Source: Calothrix sp. PCC 7716 (GTDB lineage: Bacteria > Cyanobacteriota > Cyanobacteriia > Cyanobacteriales > Nostocaceae). From it: 64,000 bases of DNA. The translations under genes were made by a program, and so were the position numbers. Below the pieces are notes generated by a model, which saw nothing but the letters and a program-made list of their open reading frames with translations, searched no databases and was not told where the DNA came from. Within the stretch, counting starts at the first letter, position 1, and each line of letters begins with the position of its first letter. Of this stretch, positions 46,808 through 55,263 are shown in pieces. The DNA is taken from positions 124,001 through 188,000 of the forward strand of contig NZ_AP025020.1 in assembly GCF_019977735.1 (NCBI RefSeq). Direction: 5' to 3'.

Positions 46808-47601
46808 TGAGGCGCCAATCTTGGCTACAAAATAATTCCCACTGGGATTTTTTAAACTTCGCAGTGCTATTCGGCTGTTGCTTAATAGCACTTTCTGAGC
46901 CAGTTATCAAAATTGGTAGTGCAGCCGGAGATAATATAGTTGAAGCATTTACTCCAGCTTACAAAGGTAATTTAAACAACTTGTTTGCTAATAATTCTTC
47001 TCCTGGTGTAATTGCAATTTGTGCGGCTGAAGGAAATTGTGACCCAGATGGGAAAAAAACATCACTGTATTACGGTCATATTGATGATGGGAACAGGAAA
47101 GTGAACCGAGGATGGTGTTCAGATCAAGGTCGCGGGGGTAAAAATTTAGCAAATGCTGATGCTGGGTGTTTGAGCCGAACTCAAAGCCGCATCTCACGCT
47201 TGGTTCAAAGAATGCGCGTGGCTAAGGTGGAGCCAGAACAACACATCGAAGCTTTTGTAAATGCATCAGACCTGTGGAACCAAGCATCTCCTCGTGTCTC
47301 CGATGCTTTTGGAAAAAATTACGCAGAAGCTCTCAAGAAAGGATTGAAGAATAAAGAGGCAATTTTGTGGGCACGGGTAGAGTCATTCCGCAAAAGCGAC
47401 GGAGAACTTGAGGCAGGTAATTCAAACTTTGGACTATTTTCAATTTGTGCTAATCACCGTAATACTTTTTATACAACGCGATTGCGGCAGTACCCTATGT
47501 GGTCAGAACGTTGGCGCTGGAATTGCATTGCTTTGGATCAGCGGCGGCGCCTTGAGGAAATTAATATTGTTTTGACAAGATTTATTAAAAACAGTAGCTA
47601 A
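46807..47601 (+). CDS. Exported lysozyme-like or transglycosylase-like protein
   Basis: A 264-residue protein with an N-terminal signal anchor (FLNFAVLFGCCLIALSEPVIKIG). After it, GVIAICAAEGNCDPDG, YYGHIDDGNRKVNRGWCSDQG and ADAGCLSRTQSRI resemble a lysozyme-like fold; the Glu of AAEGN would be the catalytic acid. Dedicated murein hydrolases are standard parts of conjugation machines, where they open the wall for the channel. ATG 46807 overlaps the previous stop by 1 nt. It is the last gene of the run; no terminator is certain after it. Confidence 0.6.
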   Translation: MRRQSWLQNNSHWDFLNFAVLFGCCLIALSEPVIKIGSAAGDNIVEAFTPAYKGNLNNLFANNSSPGVIAICAAEGNCDPDGKKTSLYYGHIDDGNRKVNRGWCSDQGRGGKNLANADAGCLSRTQSRISRLVQRMRVAKVEPEQHIEAFVNASDLWNQASPRVSDAFGKNYAEALKKGLKNKEAILWARVESFRKSDGELEAGNSNFGLFSICANHRNTFYTTRLRQYPMWSERWRWNCIALDQRRRLEEINIVLTRFIKNSS

Positions 47602-47861
47602 GAAGAGTATTTAATCCTTTAAATGAAAGTTCTGCTTTCAAAAATGAAAATTTTTGTGAATACTTATTTCTTGCATTTAATTTTCTAATTGTTTCACGGT
47701 AAGTTTAGATAAAAACTCTCGAATTGACGAGGTAAAAAAATAAATGTTACTACGACTAAGAGTATCTTCAATATCTAGGTAATCAGAATTTATACTAGTT
47801 TGCATCAGAGGTAAATACAAACGAAAACGAATTTTTACATTCTCTTTTGTATACTGATATA

Positions 47862-48278
47862 TTATTCAAGCCAATAGGGACCTTTAAAGAATTCCCCGTC
47901 CGCCCAAAACGTTTTGCAAATCAAACAGCCCTGTCCAGGACTACGGAAATTTTGAGCAGTCCTAAAATCTGTTGCAATCAAAATAGCATTATCCATTTCC
48001 GAACCATATAAGTCAGCCCCTGCAAAATCGGTACCACTCAAAATAGTTTCGTCAAGGTTAGCATTTCTGAAGTTAGTGCCTATGCAATCAGCACCACTCA
48101 GGTCAGCTCCACATAAATTGGCGCCTTCGAGATATGTACCCTGGAATCTTTCGCCATGATCTTGTAGCCCAGCCGCATGGGAATTTGACCGCAGGAACAT
48201 TGAGGTACTAGCATGTTGTACTAGAAACTCCTCAAGAGCCTCTTCATCACCAGGTTTTAAAGTCTGAATTGTAGGCAT
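47862..48278 (-). CDS. Pentapeptide-repeat protein with GNAT-like N-terminus
   Basis: A 138-residue protein. Residues ~1-50 (IQTLKPGDEEALEEFLVQHASTSMFLRSNSHAAGL, HGERFQGTY) look like the start of a GNAT acetyltransferase. From ~50 the sequence turns into pentapeptide repeats of the A(D/N)LxG type (LEGANLCGADLSGADCIGTNF, LSGTDFAGADLYGSEM) up to ~108. A Cys/Trp-containing tail follows (CLICKTFWADGEFFKGPYW). The acetyl-CoA-binding half of the GNAT fold is missing, so enzyme activity is unlikely. Pentapeptide proteins form right-handed beta-helices with varied binding roles. Confidence 0.75.
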   Translation of the reverse strand: MPTIQTLKPGDEEALEEFLVQHASTSMFLRSNSHAAGLQDHGERFQGTYLEGANLCGADLSGADCIGTNFRNANLDETILSGTDFAGADLYGSEMDNAILIATDFRTAQNFRSPGQGCLICKTFWADGEFFKGPYWLE

Positions 48279-48359
48279 CTACAATATCCAAGAGTCGTTA
48301 CTTGTAATACATTATAATACATAAAATGAGCATATCCATTACCAGTTGGAGAGCCAAGA

Positions 48360-49256
48360 ATGAAGAGTAACAGCAAGCTGAATCGAGTGTTGATTGTAGG
48401 CGGAACTCATGGGAACGAGTTTACTGGAGCATATTTGATAAAAAAGTTCCAACAGTTCCCTGAATTAATTCGTCGCGAAAGTTTTAAAACATTAACGTTG
48501 TTTGCTAATCCTAAAGCATTTACAGAAGTAAGACGATACATTTCACGAGACCTCAATCATTGCTTTTCTCGTCTTGATTTACAGGATACAACACTTTCCT
48601 GCTACGAGGATTTACGAGCGAAAGAAATTGACCAAATGTTTGGATATAATAGTGAAAATCCGATTGATTTTATTTTTGATGTACACAGTACAACCACCAA
48701 GATGGGCTTGACGCTGATTGTGGACAATGATGATTTATTCAGTTTACAGCTCGCTGCCTACCTCAGTTATATTAATTCTGAAATCAAAGTTTATAGTTTT
48801 GGAGACTTATATCCTAGCCCAAATCTTCTTCCATTGCGCGCGCTTGCTAAATCTAGTATTTGTATTGAGGTTGGTGCTATTGCCCAAGGTGTTTTGAATG
48901 CGGAAATTTTTTTAAAAACTGAAGCCCTTGTTTTCGCTATTTTAGATTATTTAGAAAAGTATAATATCGGAGAAATTCAATCTAAACAAAATACACTTAT
49001 CCTATACAAATATATTGAAGCAGTTTATTTTCCAAGAAACGAACACGGAGAAATTCAGGCTATGATTCATCCTCAACTTGAATTTAAAGATTATCAAGCT
49101 TTGTATCCTAATGACCCGATGTTATTGACATTGGATGGTCAAACAATTTGCTACAAAGGAGACTCTATTGTCTATCCAACTTTTATTAATGAAGCAGCTT
49201 ATTACGAAAAAGGCATAGCGATGTGTTTAACTCAAAAGCATCAAATCACAATTTAG
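48360..49256 (+). CDS. Aspartoacylase/succinylglutamate desuccinylase-type M14 carboxypeptidase family
   Basis: A 298-residue protein whose motifs fit aspartoacylase: the zinc ligands in VGGTHGNEFTG (HxxE, ~residue 17), RDLNHCF (~64) with the substrate-binding Arg and Asn, and the third ligand in FDVHSTT (~102). The catalytic Glu is probably in CIEVGAIAQG (~180). Length is typical. Aspartoacylase hydrolyses N-acetylaspartate to aspartate and acetate; related members deacylate other N-acyl amino acids, so the true substrate is open. GGAGAG precedes ATG 48360. It looks like a stand-alone gene. Confidence 0.9.
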   Translation: MKSNSKLNRVLIVGGTHGNEFTGAYLIKKFQQFPELIRRESFKTLTLFANPKAFTEVRRYISRDLNHCFSRLDLQDTTLSCYEDLRAKEIDQMFGYNSENPIDFIFDVHSTTTKMGLTLIVDNDDLFSLQLAAYLSYINSEIKVYSFGDLYPSPNLLPLRALAKSSICIEVGAIAQGVLNAEIFLKTEALVFAILDYLEKYNIGEIQSKQNTLILYKYIEAVYFPRNEHGEIQAMIHPQLEFKDYQALYPNDPMLLTLDGQTICYKGDSIVYPTFINEAAYYEKGIAMCLTQKHQITI

Positions 49257-49334
49257 ACGATTATGGAATACAAATTTAGAGTTATATGCCAAAGCTAAAT
49301 AGTACAAGATAACTTTGGCATAATTAAGCTTTAT

Positions 49335-50318
49335 TTAAAACGGAATTTCTTCATTTATGTCAAGTTCGTCTTTGTTTATAGCTTGATGTTTTTTGGTGGA
49401 ATTTACAACTGCTACACCTTCAATTTCTCCATCTGGGTCTATACCGTGTTGTTTGAGGAAAGCTTCTGCTTCAGCTTGTTTTGCAGAACGTGAGTTTTTA
49501 CGAGGTTTTTTGGAGCCAAGATTGTTTGAGTGCAAACCAACTTTGATTTCTGGAGGTGTTGAGTTAGCTTCTACTAGTTTTTCGGTTTGCTTGTGAATAA
49601 TTTGGATTATTTGTGAAGCATGATTAGGTACTTTGCAGTTAATCTCTAAGTCGCTTAATTCTTCATCTTCAGTAGATTCTAAGTCAGGGTCTTGTACGTA
49701 TTGTTTGGACATAAGTGTTTCTGCGTGTTCAAGACTGACTCTTTCTTCAATTGCATTTGCAACTGTTTCTTTGTCTTGACGGTTCCACTGTTGCAATGCC
49801 TGTTTGACTTGCTCTGTCGGCGCCATTCGAGAGCGTTTGCTTACAAGTAGGTCTGTAAATTCTTCTGCGAAAAACTCTAAAATTTCGCGCGTTCTTTCAA
49901 TTAAAAGGTCTATCTCGCTTTTACCGCGAAGTTTGATTTCGGAGTTTAATTCGATATCGATTTCGGGCATGGCTATAATACCGTTACCAAAACTTTCCCA
50001 GTACATTTTGATAAAATCTTCCCATTCGGGTTTCCAAACTTCAGCGAAACGGCGCTCTTCGTCGTATGTTGCGGTTATCCATTCGCCTGTTGCATCAAAT
50101 TTTCCTTTGGATACTTGGTAATCTTGATAGGCGCCGGATTCGTAGTGTTCAGCTTTTATTTCCATTTTTCGTAAGCCCCACCATAGTTTGAGTCCGCCGT
50201 AATAGTAAGCGTTAAATTCGTAGCGAAGCTTTTTGATTGTAGCTTCGATTTCTCTGGATTTTTTAGCTGCTAGTAAGCATTTAGGGTCATATTTGCGAGT
50301 TAAATCAGGTTTTGGCAT
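49335..50318 (-). CDS. Uncharacterised plasmid protein ending in an SSB-like acidic tip
   Basis: A 327-residue protein with AAGGAG 7 nt before ATG 50318. The N-terminal half is helical with aromatic residues (YEFNAYYYGGLKLWWGLRKMEIK). The C-terminal half is low-complexity and charged, with a basic stretch (GSKKPRKNSRSAKQAEAEAF). The very end is DELDINEEIPF. This matches the acidic, Ile-Pro-Phe-ending tip by which bacterial single-stranded-DNA-binding proteins recruit partners. No OB-fold signature was recognised in the N-terminus. A role in replication or repair on the replicon is inferred. Confidence 0.65.
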   Translation of the reverse strand: MPKPDLTRKYDPKCLLAAKKSREIEATIKKLRYEFNAYYYGGLKLWWGLRKMEIKAEHYESGAYQDYQVSKGKFDATGEWITATYDEERRFAEVWKPEWEDFIKMYWESFGNGIIAMPEIDIELNSEIKLRGKSEIDLLIERTREILEFFAEEFTDLLVSKRSRMAPTEQVKQALQQWNRQDKETVANAIEERVSLEHAETLMSKQYVQDPDLESTEDEELSDLEINCKVPNHASQIIQIIHKQTEKLVEANSTPPEIKVGLHSNNLGSKKPRKNSRSAKQAEAEAFLKQHGIDPDGEIEGVAVVNSTKKHQAINKDELDINEEIPF

Positions 50319-50418
50319 TTTGTTACTCCTTGGTAAATTAACTTATTTGAACTATTGATTTTTCACCCCATTAATTTTTTACTTTCTATTTATTTACTTT
50401 TTTGATGGAATGAAAAAG

Positions 50419-50445
50419 CCTCCGGAAATCAGATAATTCCGAAGG
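50419..50445 (-). terminator. Rho-independent-type terminator reading leftward
   Basis: On the minus strand CCTTCGGAA (from 50445) pairs with TTCCGGAGG (to 50419), one pair being G-U, and is followed by CTTTTTC. It would end transcripts coming from the minus-strand genes at 50863 and 51281. Confidence 0.7.
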
Positions 50446-50541
50446 TGAGAGTTCATTTGTTTGGTAGTTTGTAAGGTACAGAGTGTTAGTAATAGGTGTT
50501 GAGAAACCTGGTTACTTTTTTACTGCTGCTAACGTTGGGGG

Positions 50542-50827
50542 TTTACGGGGGAAAAGATGGCGCCTAGTGCGGTCAAAATCGCTACAGAGATTTTGGGCAC
50601 CGCACAGGCGTGCAGCAAGCGAGTAGGGCGAACGTGGAATAAATGACCAACAGGACATTTATGCCGCGAAAGTCGCCCTACGACACTTGCTGTCTCAAAA
50701 ATTGGGTGAGGTGTATAAAGTTCAATGTGACACCTAGCCAATTTTTGATGACCATGTTTTCTCCCGTAAAATGAAGAAACCAGCAGCACGCCTGGGTGTG
50801 TGAGGGGTGGCGCGAACGCCCTCACAT
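50542..50827 (+). ncRNA. Candidate structured non-coding RNA with possible pseudoknot
   Basis: Six long complementary pairs fill an intergenic region. A: 50542-50555 with 50757-50770 (14 bp, one G-U). B: 50567-50580 with 50589-50605 (6+7 bp). C: 50605-50613 with 50786-50794 (9 bp perfect). D: 50615-50631 with 50673-50690 (9+5 bp), capped by 50639-50645 with 50656-50662. E: 50698-50714 with 50730-50745 (8+6 bp). F: 50798-50807 with 50818-50827 (9 bp). The strands of A and C interleave, so both together would form a pseudoknot. The wobble pairs in A and F are G-U on the plus strand and A-C on the minus strand, so a plus-strand RNA is favoured. The class is not recognised. Confidence 0.6.
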
Positions 50828-50862
50828 ATAAATAAATGGCGTGTCAGCGCTAACAAAATTTT

Positions 50863-51171
50863 TTACAGGGTGGATAATATTTTTTCTTCAGGTTTTTCTT
50901 GGTATCCGGGGCGAAGGAGTTTCATTTTTAACTGTCCTTGGTCAATGTAAAAGGCGCCTTCGCTTAATAAGTTTTCTAGCTCGTCTTCCATTTTAAAACT
51001 AATGCTGTTTGCTTTAATTACAGTTTGGATAAAGGTTTTATCTGTTCCATCGGAGGATTGAAGAAAATATCTGATGCTGATAATTTGGGTGCCTTCAATA
51101 ACAGAATCAAGTAGAACTTTATCAGTATTTTGGGAGTTGACGATTATTTTGATACCTGTGGGGTTTTGCAT
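50863..51171 (-). CDS. Small protein of unknown function
   Basis: A 102-residue protein (TGIKIIVNSQNTDKVLLDSVIEG, ISIRYFLQSSDGTDKTFIQTVI, MEDELENLLSEGAFYIDQGQLKMKLL). It looks globular and alpha/beta, with no signal peptide or recognisable domain. No ribosome binding site is clear before ATG 51171. It lies downstream of the 51281 gene on the same strand, with a dispersed repeat in between. Confidence 0.5.
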   Translation of the reverse strand: MQNPTGIKIIVNSQNTDKVLLDSVIEGTQIISIRYFLQSSDGTDKTFIQTVIKANSISFKMEDELENLLSEGAFYIDQGQLKMKLLRPGYQEKPEEKILSTL

Positions 51172-51220
51172 TTTGTAGGAGGGGTAAAATATAATCTTGA
51201 ATACAAGAATCTTGTTTTGC

Positions 51221-51270
51221 CTCTGTGGTTAAGGTGTTATTACCACAGAGACGCAGAGTTTACAGAGAGG
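51221..51270. repeat. Dispersed repeat with hairpin potential
   Basis: CTCTGTGGTTA (from 51221) is complementary to TACCACAGAG (51241-51250), and the latter continues into the ACCACAGAGACGCAGAG repeat family seen at 37900. Confidence 0.65.
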
Positions 51271-51280
51271 GGGTTTGTGA

Positions 51281-52069
51281 TTATGCTGTGAATTTTGTGA
51301 TGGCTTCTTTTAGGGCACGGTGACGGTCGGAGTCATTAAGAAATAGGATTTTGGTGTTGGAGATAAGTTTCTGCAGGTCGGATTGAAATCTTTCTTCGTC
51401 TGCTGCTGCTTGGTCGGCTTGGGGATTGAGGCGTAGAGCTTCAGGAATTAAAATTTTATAGCTTATGGGTATGGATAACCTTACTTTGTCGTCATCTCGT
51501 TCAAATTTAGACACCCATTTGTAGCATTCTGCTATTGCTTGTTTCATTTGGTCTATTCTATAGAATTCGCTATATTTGAATCTAGGTGTATCGTAATTAA
51601 AATGTCTTTGTATTGACACGTAATATTCCCCTTTGAGGAAGCCACGCATGATTAATAATCTGGGTTCTCCTTTTAGAGGTTGGTGTGCGATACCATTGAC
51701 TATAATTCTGGATGCTGCCCACCGTTTAGCTAGTTCTTGATGTTGAGCTAAAGATTGATAAGAACTACCACAACCGTTTGATACTGGTTGAATTTGCTCG
51801 CATTGAATATCTCTAAAAGGGTCGATTTGATGGTCGCACCAAAGTTGATTATTATACCAGCGGTATTGACGAACCTTTGTACAGCGCTTGCCTCCTAGTA
51901 CATCTGGTGAAGCGTCATGGTCAGTTTCGATGATGGCTACAGGCGCCTCTATTTCGGTTAATGAAGGTATTTCAACAGTGAATTTTCCTTCAAATTTTTC
52001 TGGTCTTGGTTTACGACAGCGTGGTGGGATAATATCTTCGGTGTAAGTGAAATTCCAAGTGACTTGCAT
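51281..52069 (-). CDS. Uncharacterised protein of accessory replicon
   Basis: A 262-residue protein from ATG 52069. Visible features: an N-terminal basic Cys segment (IIPPRCRKPRPEKFEG), an acidic stretch with possible metal ligands (AIIETDHDASPDVLGGKRC), CDHQIDPFRDIQCEQIQPVSNGCG, and a helical C-terminus (DEERFQSDLQKLISNTKILFLNDSDRHRALKEAITKF). Several Cys and His suggest metal binding, but no known finger is matched. A GGGGTGAAAAAT motif about 20 nt before the start also occurs upstream of the 49335 gene and may be a shared promoter element. Confidence 0.5.
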   Translation of the reverse strand: MQVTWNFTYTEDIIPPRCRKPRPEKFEGKFTVEIPSLTEIEAPVAIIETDHDASPDVLGGKRCTKVRQYRWYNNQLWCDHQIDPFRDIQCEQIQPVSNGCGSSYQSLAQHQELAKRWAASRIIVNGIAHQPLKGEPRLLIMRGFLKGEYYVSIQRHFNYDTPRFKYSEFYRIDQMKQAIAECYKWVSKFERDDDKVRLSIPISYKILIPEALRLNPQADQAAADEERFQSDLQKLISNTKILFLNDSDRHRALKEAITKFTA

Positions 52070-52156
52070 AACTGGTATACCTGTTTTAATTTTTCACCCC
52101 CTGTAGAAATAGAATATAATTTTTACTAGTATTTATAAACTATAAATTTTTTACAT

Positions 52157-54157
52157 ATGGATTTAGAGCAGGAAAAATTTATTCAGGAAGCTGAAAATGA
52201 AAATACTTCACCTGAGCGTTTGCGTGAGCTTGCTAGTACAAGCGTAGCATTAGCAAGGGTAGTGGCACAAAATCCAAGTACGAGTCCAGATGTTTTACAG
52301 TCGCTGCAATCTCATGCTGATTGTATAGTGCGACAAAATCTTGTAATGAACCCTAACACGCCACCATCATTACTGAAGATAATAGGAAGGCAACTTCCAA
52401 GACATTTGTTTCAAAATCCTGCAATTGACTTACTACTATTAGAAACTCCTGATTTACTCGCAGAAAATATTTCCACCATTTTATGCAGCCTTGTTAAGCG
52501 GTCAATTGTACCATATTCAGTTTTAGAATATGCTGTTAATTACCCATCAGAATCTGTAAAATTGGCAGTTATAATGAATTCTCAAACGCCAAAAAGAATT
52601 ATTGACGACTTAGCAAAAAATCAGAATATACGTGTATCTGAAGCAGCACAGTTACATATTAGTTGTGATAATAAATGTGAAAATTGGGAGAATATCGCGC
52701 AAAAAGCTGCAACTAATATATTCAAAGATACTTCAATCAGTTTTGAAAAATCAATCAGTATAATTGCAAAGCATATTCACGAATTTTCTAAAGATATTCC
52801 TCAACATTTAAAAAATCTAGTATGTGATACAGATGTTGCTGAGATAAAAGAGGTTGAATTAGAAAAACTAGCTAACTCCAAAGACTTAAAAGACCGAGAG
52901 AAAGCAGCAAAATATGCTAAGACACCTACGCACCTTCTTGAAAAACTTTCAGAATCAACTGCTTACAGTATTGCTTGGGCACTTGCAGGCAATCCAAATA
53001 CACCAGGTGATGTTTTAGTAAAGCTATTAAGAAGACCTGGCAATCATAGTAATAAGCTTGGAATACATATAGCTTATAATCCAAACGTCACGATAGATTT
53101 GCTAGAAGAAATAATTAACAAGTATAAACACAATAAAGTTGATGAAGCAATTGCTAATAATCCTAAAACACCAGCTTATATTCTTGAAAAACTAGCTACG
53201 AATAATCGTGTAAACAATGCTACTCACAAGGCAATAGTTTTAAACTCTAATACTCCAATCTGGGTATTGGAGAAGTTAGCGAGTGAGTATGTAAAAAGAG
53301 CTTTAAAACATCAAAATGCTGATAATAGTATCCTTGTAGGAATAGCAAATAATCCTAAAACTCCTAAAAAGGTTATTAGAGATTTGTTAAAAAGATTTCG
53401 AGAGAAGAATATAACGTATAGTTTAACTTCTGGCGTTGATAAATTTGGTGTTATGAATCCGCATGTTTCAAGTAGTTTTTTAGAAACTTTACTTTTACGT
53501 CAGACAGATGTATGTCAAAGAGAAGCGATTGCCCGTCATCCTAATTTAGGCGAAAGTTTTTTAAAAAAGTTAATATTAGAATATCGTAATACAGATTCAA
53601 TTCGCTATGCGGCAGCTGAAAATCCGAATACTCCGAAGTATATTTTGGAAGTATGGGGACTTGATATTTTGGATAAATCGAAAGGAGGGATTTCAAATAT
53701 AGAAGTATTAAAAAGAATTGCTAGCTCACTTTATGCACCAGAACCAATTTTAGAAGAATTAGTGAAGCATGACAATAAAGATGTTCAAAAAGCGGCTGCA
53801 ATGAATCCTTGTAACGATGATTATATTTTAGGAAGTTGGGAATCTTCCTATTATTACAGATTAGGCGAGCTAGAAGCCAGTCTTATTCGTGAAACTAAGT
53901 TGCTTGAGAAATGGGAAAAAACTATACCTGCATCTAGTCGTTTAACTGTTTTGTTAAACCCAAAAGCACCGATAGGAATTTTAGCTAAAATCTCTCGCTC
54001 TCTTAGTTGGCTGGAACGATATGCAATTGCATCTAACCCTAGCACACCTGAATTAATTCGCCAACGTTTAACTAAAGATGCTAATCGAGTTGTACGTGCA
54101 GCAGCTGAAGCTAGCTTACGTTCAAATTCTAGCTTACTTACTAGTTTTAATGAGTAA
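52157..54157 (+). CDS. Leucine-rich repeat variant (LRV)/HEAT-like repeat protein
   Basis: A 666-residue solenoid protein made of ~24-30-residue helical repeats with the signature A-x-NPxTP-xx-(I/V)LxxLA. Clear copies are VAQNPSTSPDVLQSLQS, LAGNPNTPGDVLVKLLRR, IANNPKTPAYILEKLATN, VLNSNTPIWVLEKLASE and IASNPSTPELIRQRLTKDAN, with the last followed by RVVRAAAEASLR. LRV proteins were first described in Azotobacter; a cysteine-rich Fe-S N-terminus seen there is absent here. Such solenoids bind partners. No ribosome binding site is clear before ATG 52157, and no GGCGCC lies within it. Confidence 0.85.
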   Translation: MDLEQEKFIQEAENENTSPERLRELASTSVALARVVAQNPSTSPDVLQSLQSHADCIVRQNLVMNPNTPPSLLKIIGRQLPRHLFQNPAIDLLLLETPDLLAENISTILCSLVKRSIVPYSVLEYAVNYPSESVKLAVIMNSQTPKRIIDDLAKNQNIRVSEAAQLHISCDNKCENWENIAQKAATNIFKDTSISFEKSISIIAKHIHEFSKDIPQHLKNLVCDTDVAEIKEVELEKLANSKDLKDREKAAKYAKTPTHLLEKLSESTAYSIAWALAGNPNTPGDVLVKLLRRPGNHSNKLGIHIAYNPNVTIDLLEEIINKYKHNKVDEAIANNPKTPAYILEKLATNNRVNNATHKAIVLNSNTPIWVLEKLASEYVKRALKHQNADNSILVGIANNPKTPKKVIRDLLKRFREKNITYSLTSGVDKFGVMNPHVSSSFLETLLLRQTDVCQREAIARHPNLGESFLKKLILEYRNTDSIRYAAAENPNTPKYILEVWGLDILDKSKGGISNIEVLKRIASSLYAPEPILEELVKHDNKDVQKAAAMNPCNDDYILGSWESSYYYRLGELEASLIRETKLLEKWEKTIPASSRLTVLLNPKAPIGILAKISRSLSWLERYAIASNPSTPELIRQRLTKDANRVVRAAAEASLRSNSSLLTSFNE

Positions 54158-54191
54158 TTTATGGTTTTTAGTAGCGTGTACCATGTATTTT

Positions 54192-55037
54192 TTAACGTAT
54201 TTTGGGACGGCTAAGAATTAGTAACTGCACCCGACCATCACCTGTATTAATTGCCAATACTGGAGGACGCTGATTAGTCTTTGCTCCTGATGGCATTGCT
54301 GGGAAGAGATATACCCAGCTATTGTTCTCAATTAGCAACCGCCAAACAATTGGTTGAAGAGGATTAGTTGTATCGTTTGTTTCTCGTCCAAAAATCTGCC
54401 TAAACTGATCTACATCTCCTATGATGCGGGAGTTTTTTAGAGGAGGATTAGTTAATAGGTCATCTGGATTACGCCCTAAAGCTATTTTATCACTGGGGCT
54501 AACTAGGGTAACAATAGGTCTTGTAGAGGTGTTATTGACTGCATCTCGGTAAGCATCAGTATTACCCTGCCAGCGCGCTAACCAAAATAGAGCAACTAAA
54601 ATCCAAGCTATAATAACGATTTCATGACGGAAGGGCTGGGGAAAAAGCTGGGCAAAGGAACGTAACGGCGCCCATAGCCAAAAAGCGTGCAGTTTTTGCG
54701 TGAATTTACTGCTTGATAACTTTGATGTGCTAGGCGGAATGTTTGGATTAGAAGAGCGAATCAACCAAAGAGTGAATTTAATCAACACTACTGTTATAAT
54801 TACAACTAGAATTGTCCGAATAAATATCCCTAAATCACCAAGAATAACTTGAATTGGTACTAGTAAAAATGACTCTACCGATAAGTTTAAAGTATTAATT
54901 TCGATTTCAAAGAAGCCAAAGTAAGTCCAGCGATATATCCAGCCTGTAAAGTAAAGAAAAATACCTAATACGCCGAGTAGACTGGCAAAGCTGCCAAGAA
55001 GATTAGTGTTGGTGGAATTTTGAGGTGCTGGGGACAT
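54192..55037 (-). CDS. Membrane protein of unknown function
   Basis: A 281-residue protein with four hydrophobic segments: LLGSFASLLGVLGIFLYFTGWIY (~13-35), LNLSVESFLLVPIQVIL (~50-66), LGIFIRTILVVIITVVLIKFTLWLI (~69-93) and HEIVIIAWILVALFWLA (~140-156). The last ~120 residues are soluble (TRPIVTLVSPSDKIALGR, ENNSWVYLFPAMP). No catalytic motif is recognised. It is divergently arranged to the gene at 55264, sharing a short promoter region with a perfect 9-bp-arm palindrome. Confidence 0.65.
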   Translation of the reverse strand: MSPAPQNSTNTNLLGSFASLLGVLGIFLYFTGWIYRWTYFGFFEIEINTLNLSVESFLLVPIQVILGDLGIFIRTILVVIITVVLIKFTLWLIRSSNPNIPPSTSKLSSSKFTQKLHAFWLWAPLRSFAQLFPQPFRHEIVIIAWILVALFWLARWQGNTDAYRDAVNNTSTRPIVTLVSPSDKIALGRNPDDLLTNPPLKNSRIIGDVDQFRQIFGRETNDTTNPLQPIVWRLLIENNSWVYLFPAMPSGAKTNQRPPVLAINTGDGRVQLLILSRPKIR

Positions 55038-55094
55038 AAATAGTGGTAAAGACTACTGAATGTATAATTTAAACTGGTATTTGCTTTAACTAAG

Positions 55095-55116
55095 ATAGTA
55101 CCCGTGTGGGTACTAT
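55095..55116. promoter_or_regulatory. Perfect palindrome in a divergent promoter region
   Basis: ATAGTACCC GTGT GGGTACTAT, 9-bp arms, lies between the divergent genes 54192 and 55264. It could be an operator or, as RNA, a hairpin. No regulator is identified. Confidence 0.5.
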
Positions 55117-55263
55117 TATCTCTTGTCAAATTTTATTAAAAATTATTTCTGGGGCTACGGGAACATAAGGAACTTTTTGTAATTCTATTCCGATAGCTTT
55201 AAGTATATTTAAGGATAAGCTGCTATATTGCGCTACCCCTATACGCTAGTATTATTTAAATTT

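Noticed and set aside
50529-50825. 98-codon minus-strand frame
   Set aside because: It coincides with the stem-rich region; its composition (many His, Arg, Pro) is unlike neighbours and the paired segments explain the sequence better.
50542-50827. Group II intron or RNase P RNA
   Set aside because: No domain V-like hairpin or conserved RNase P core was seen, and no reverse transcriptase is near.
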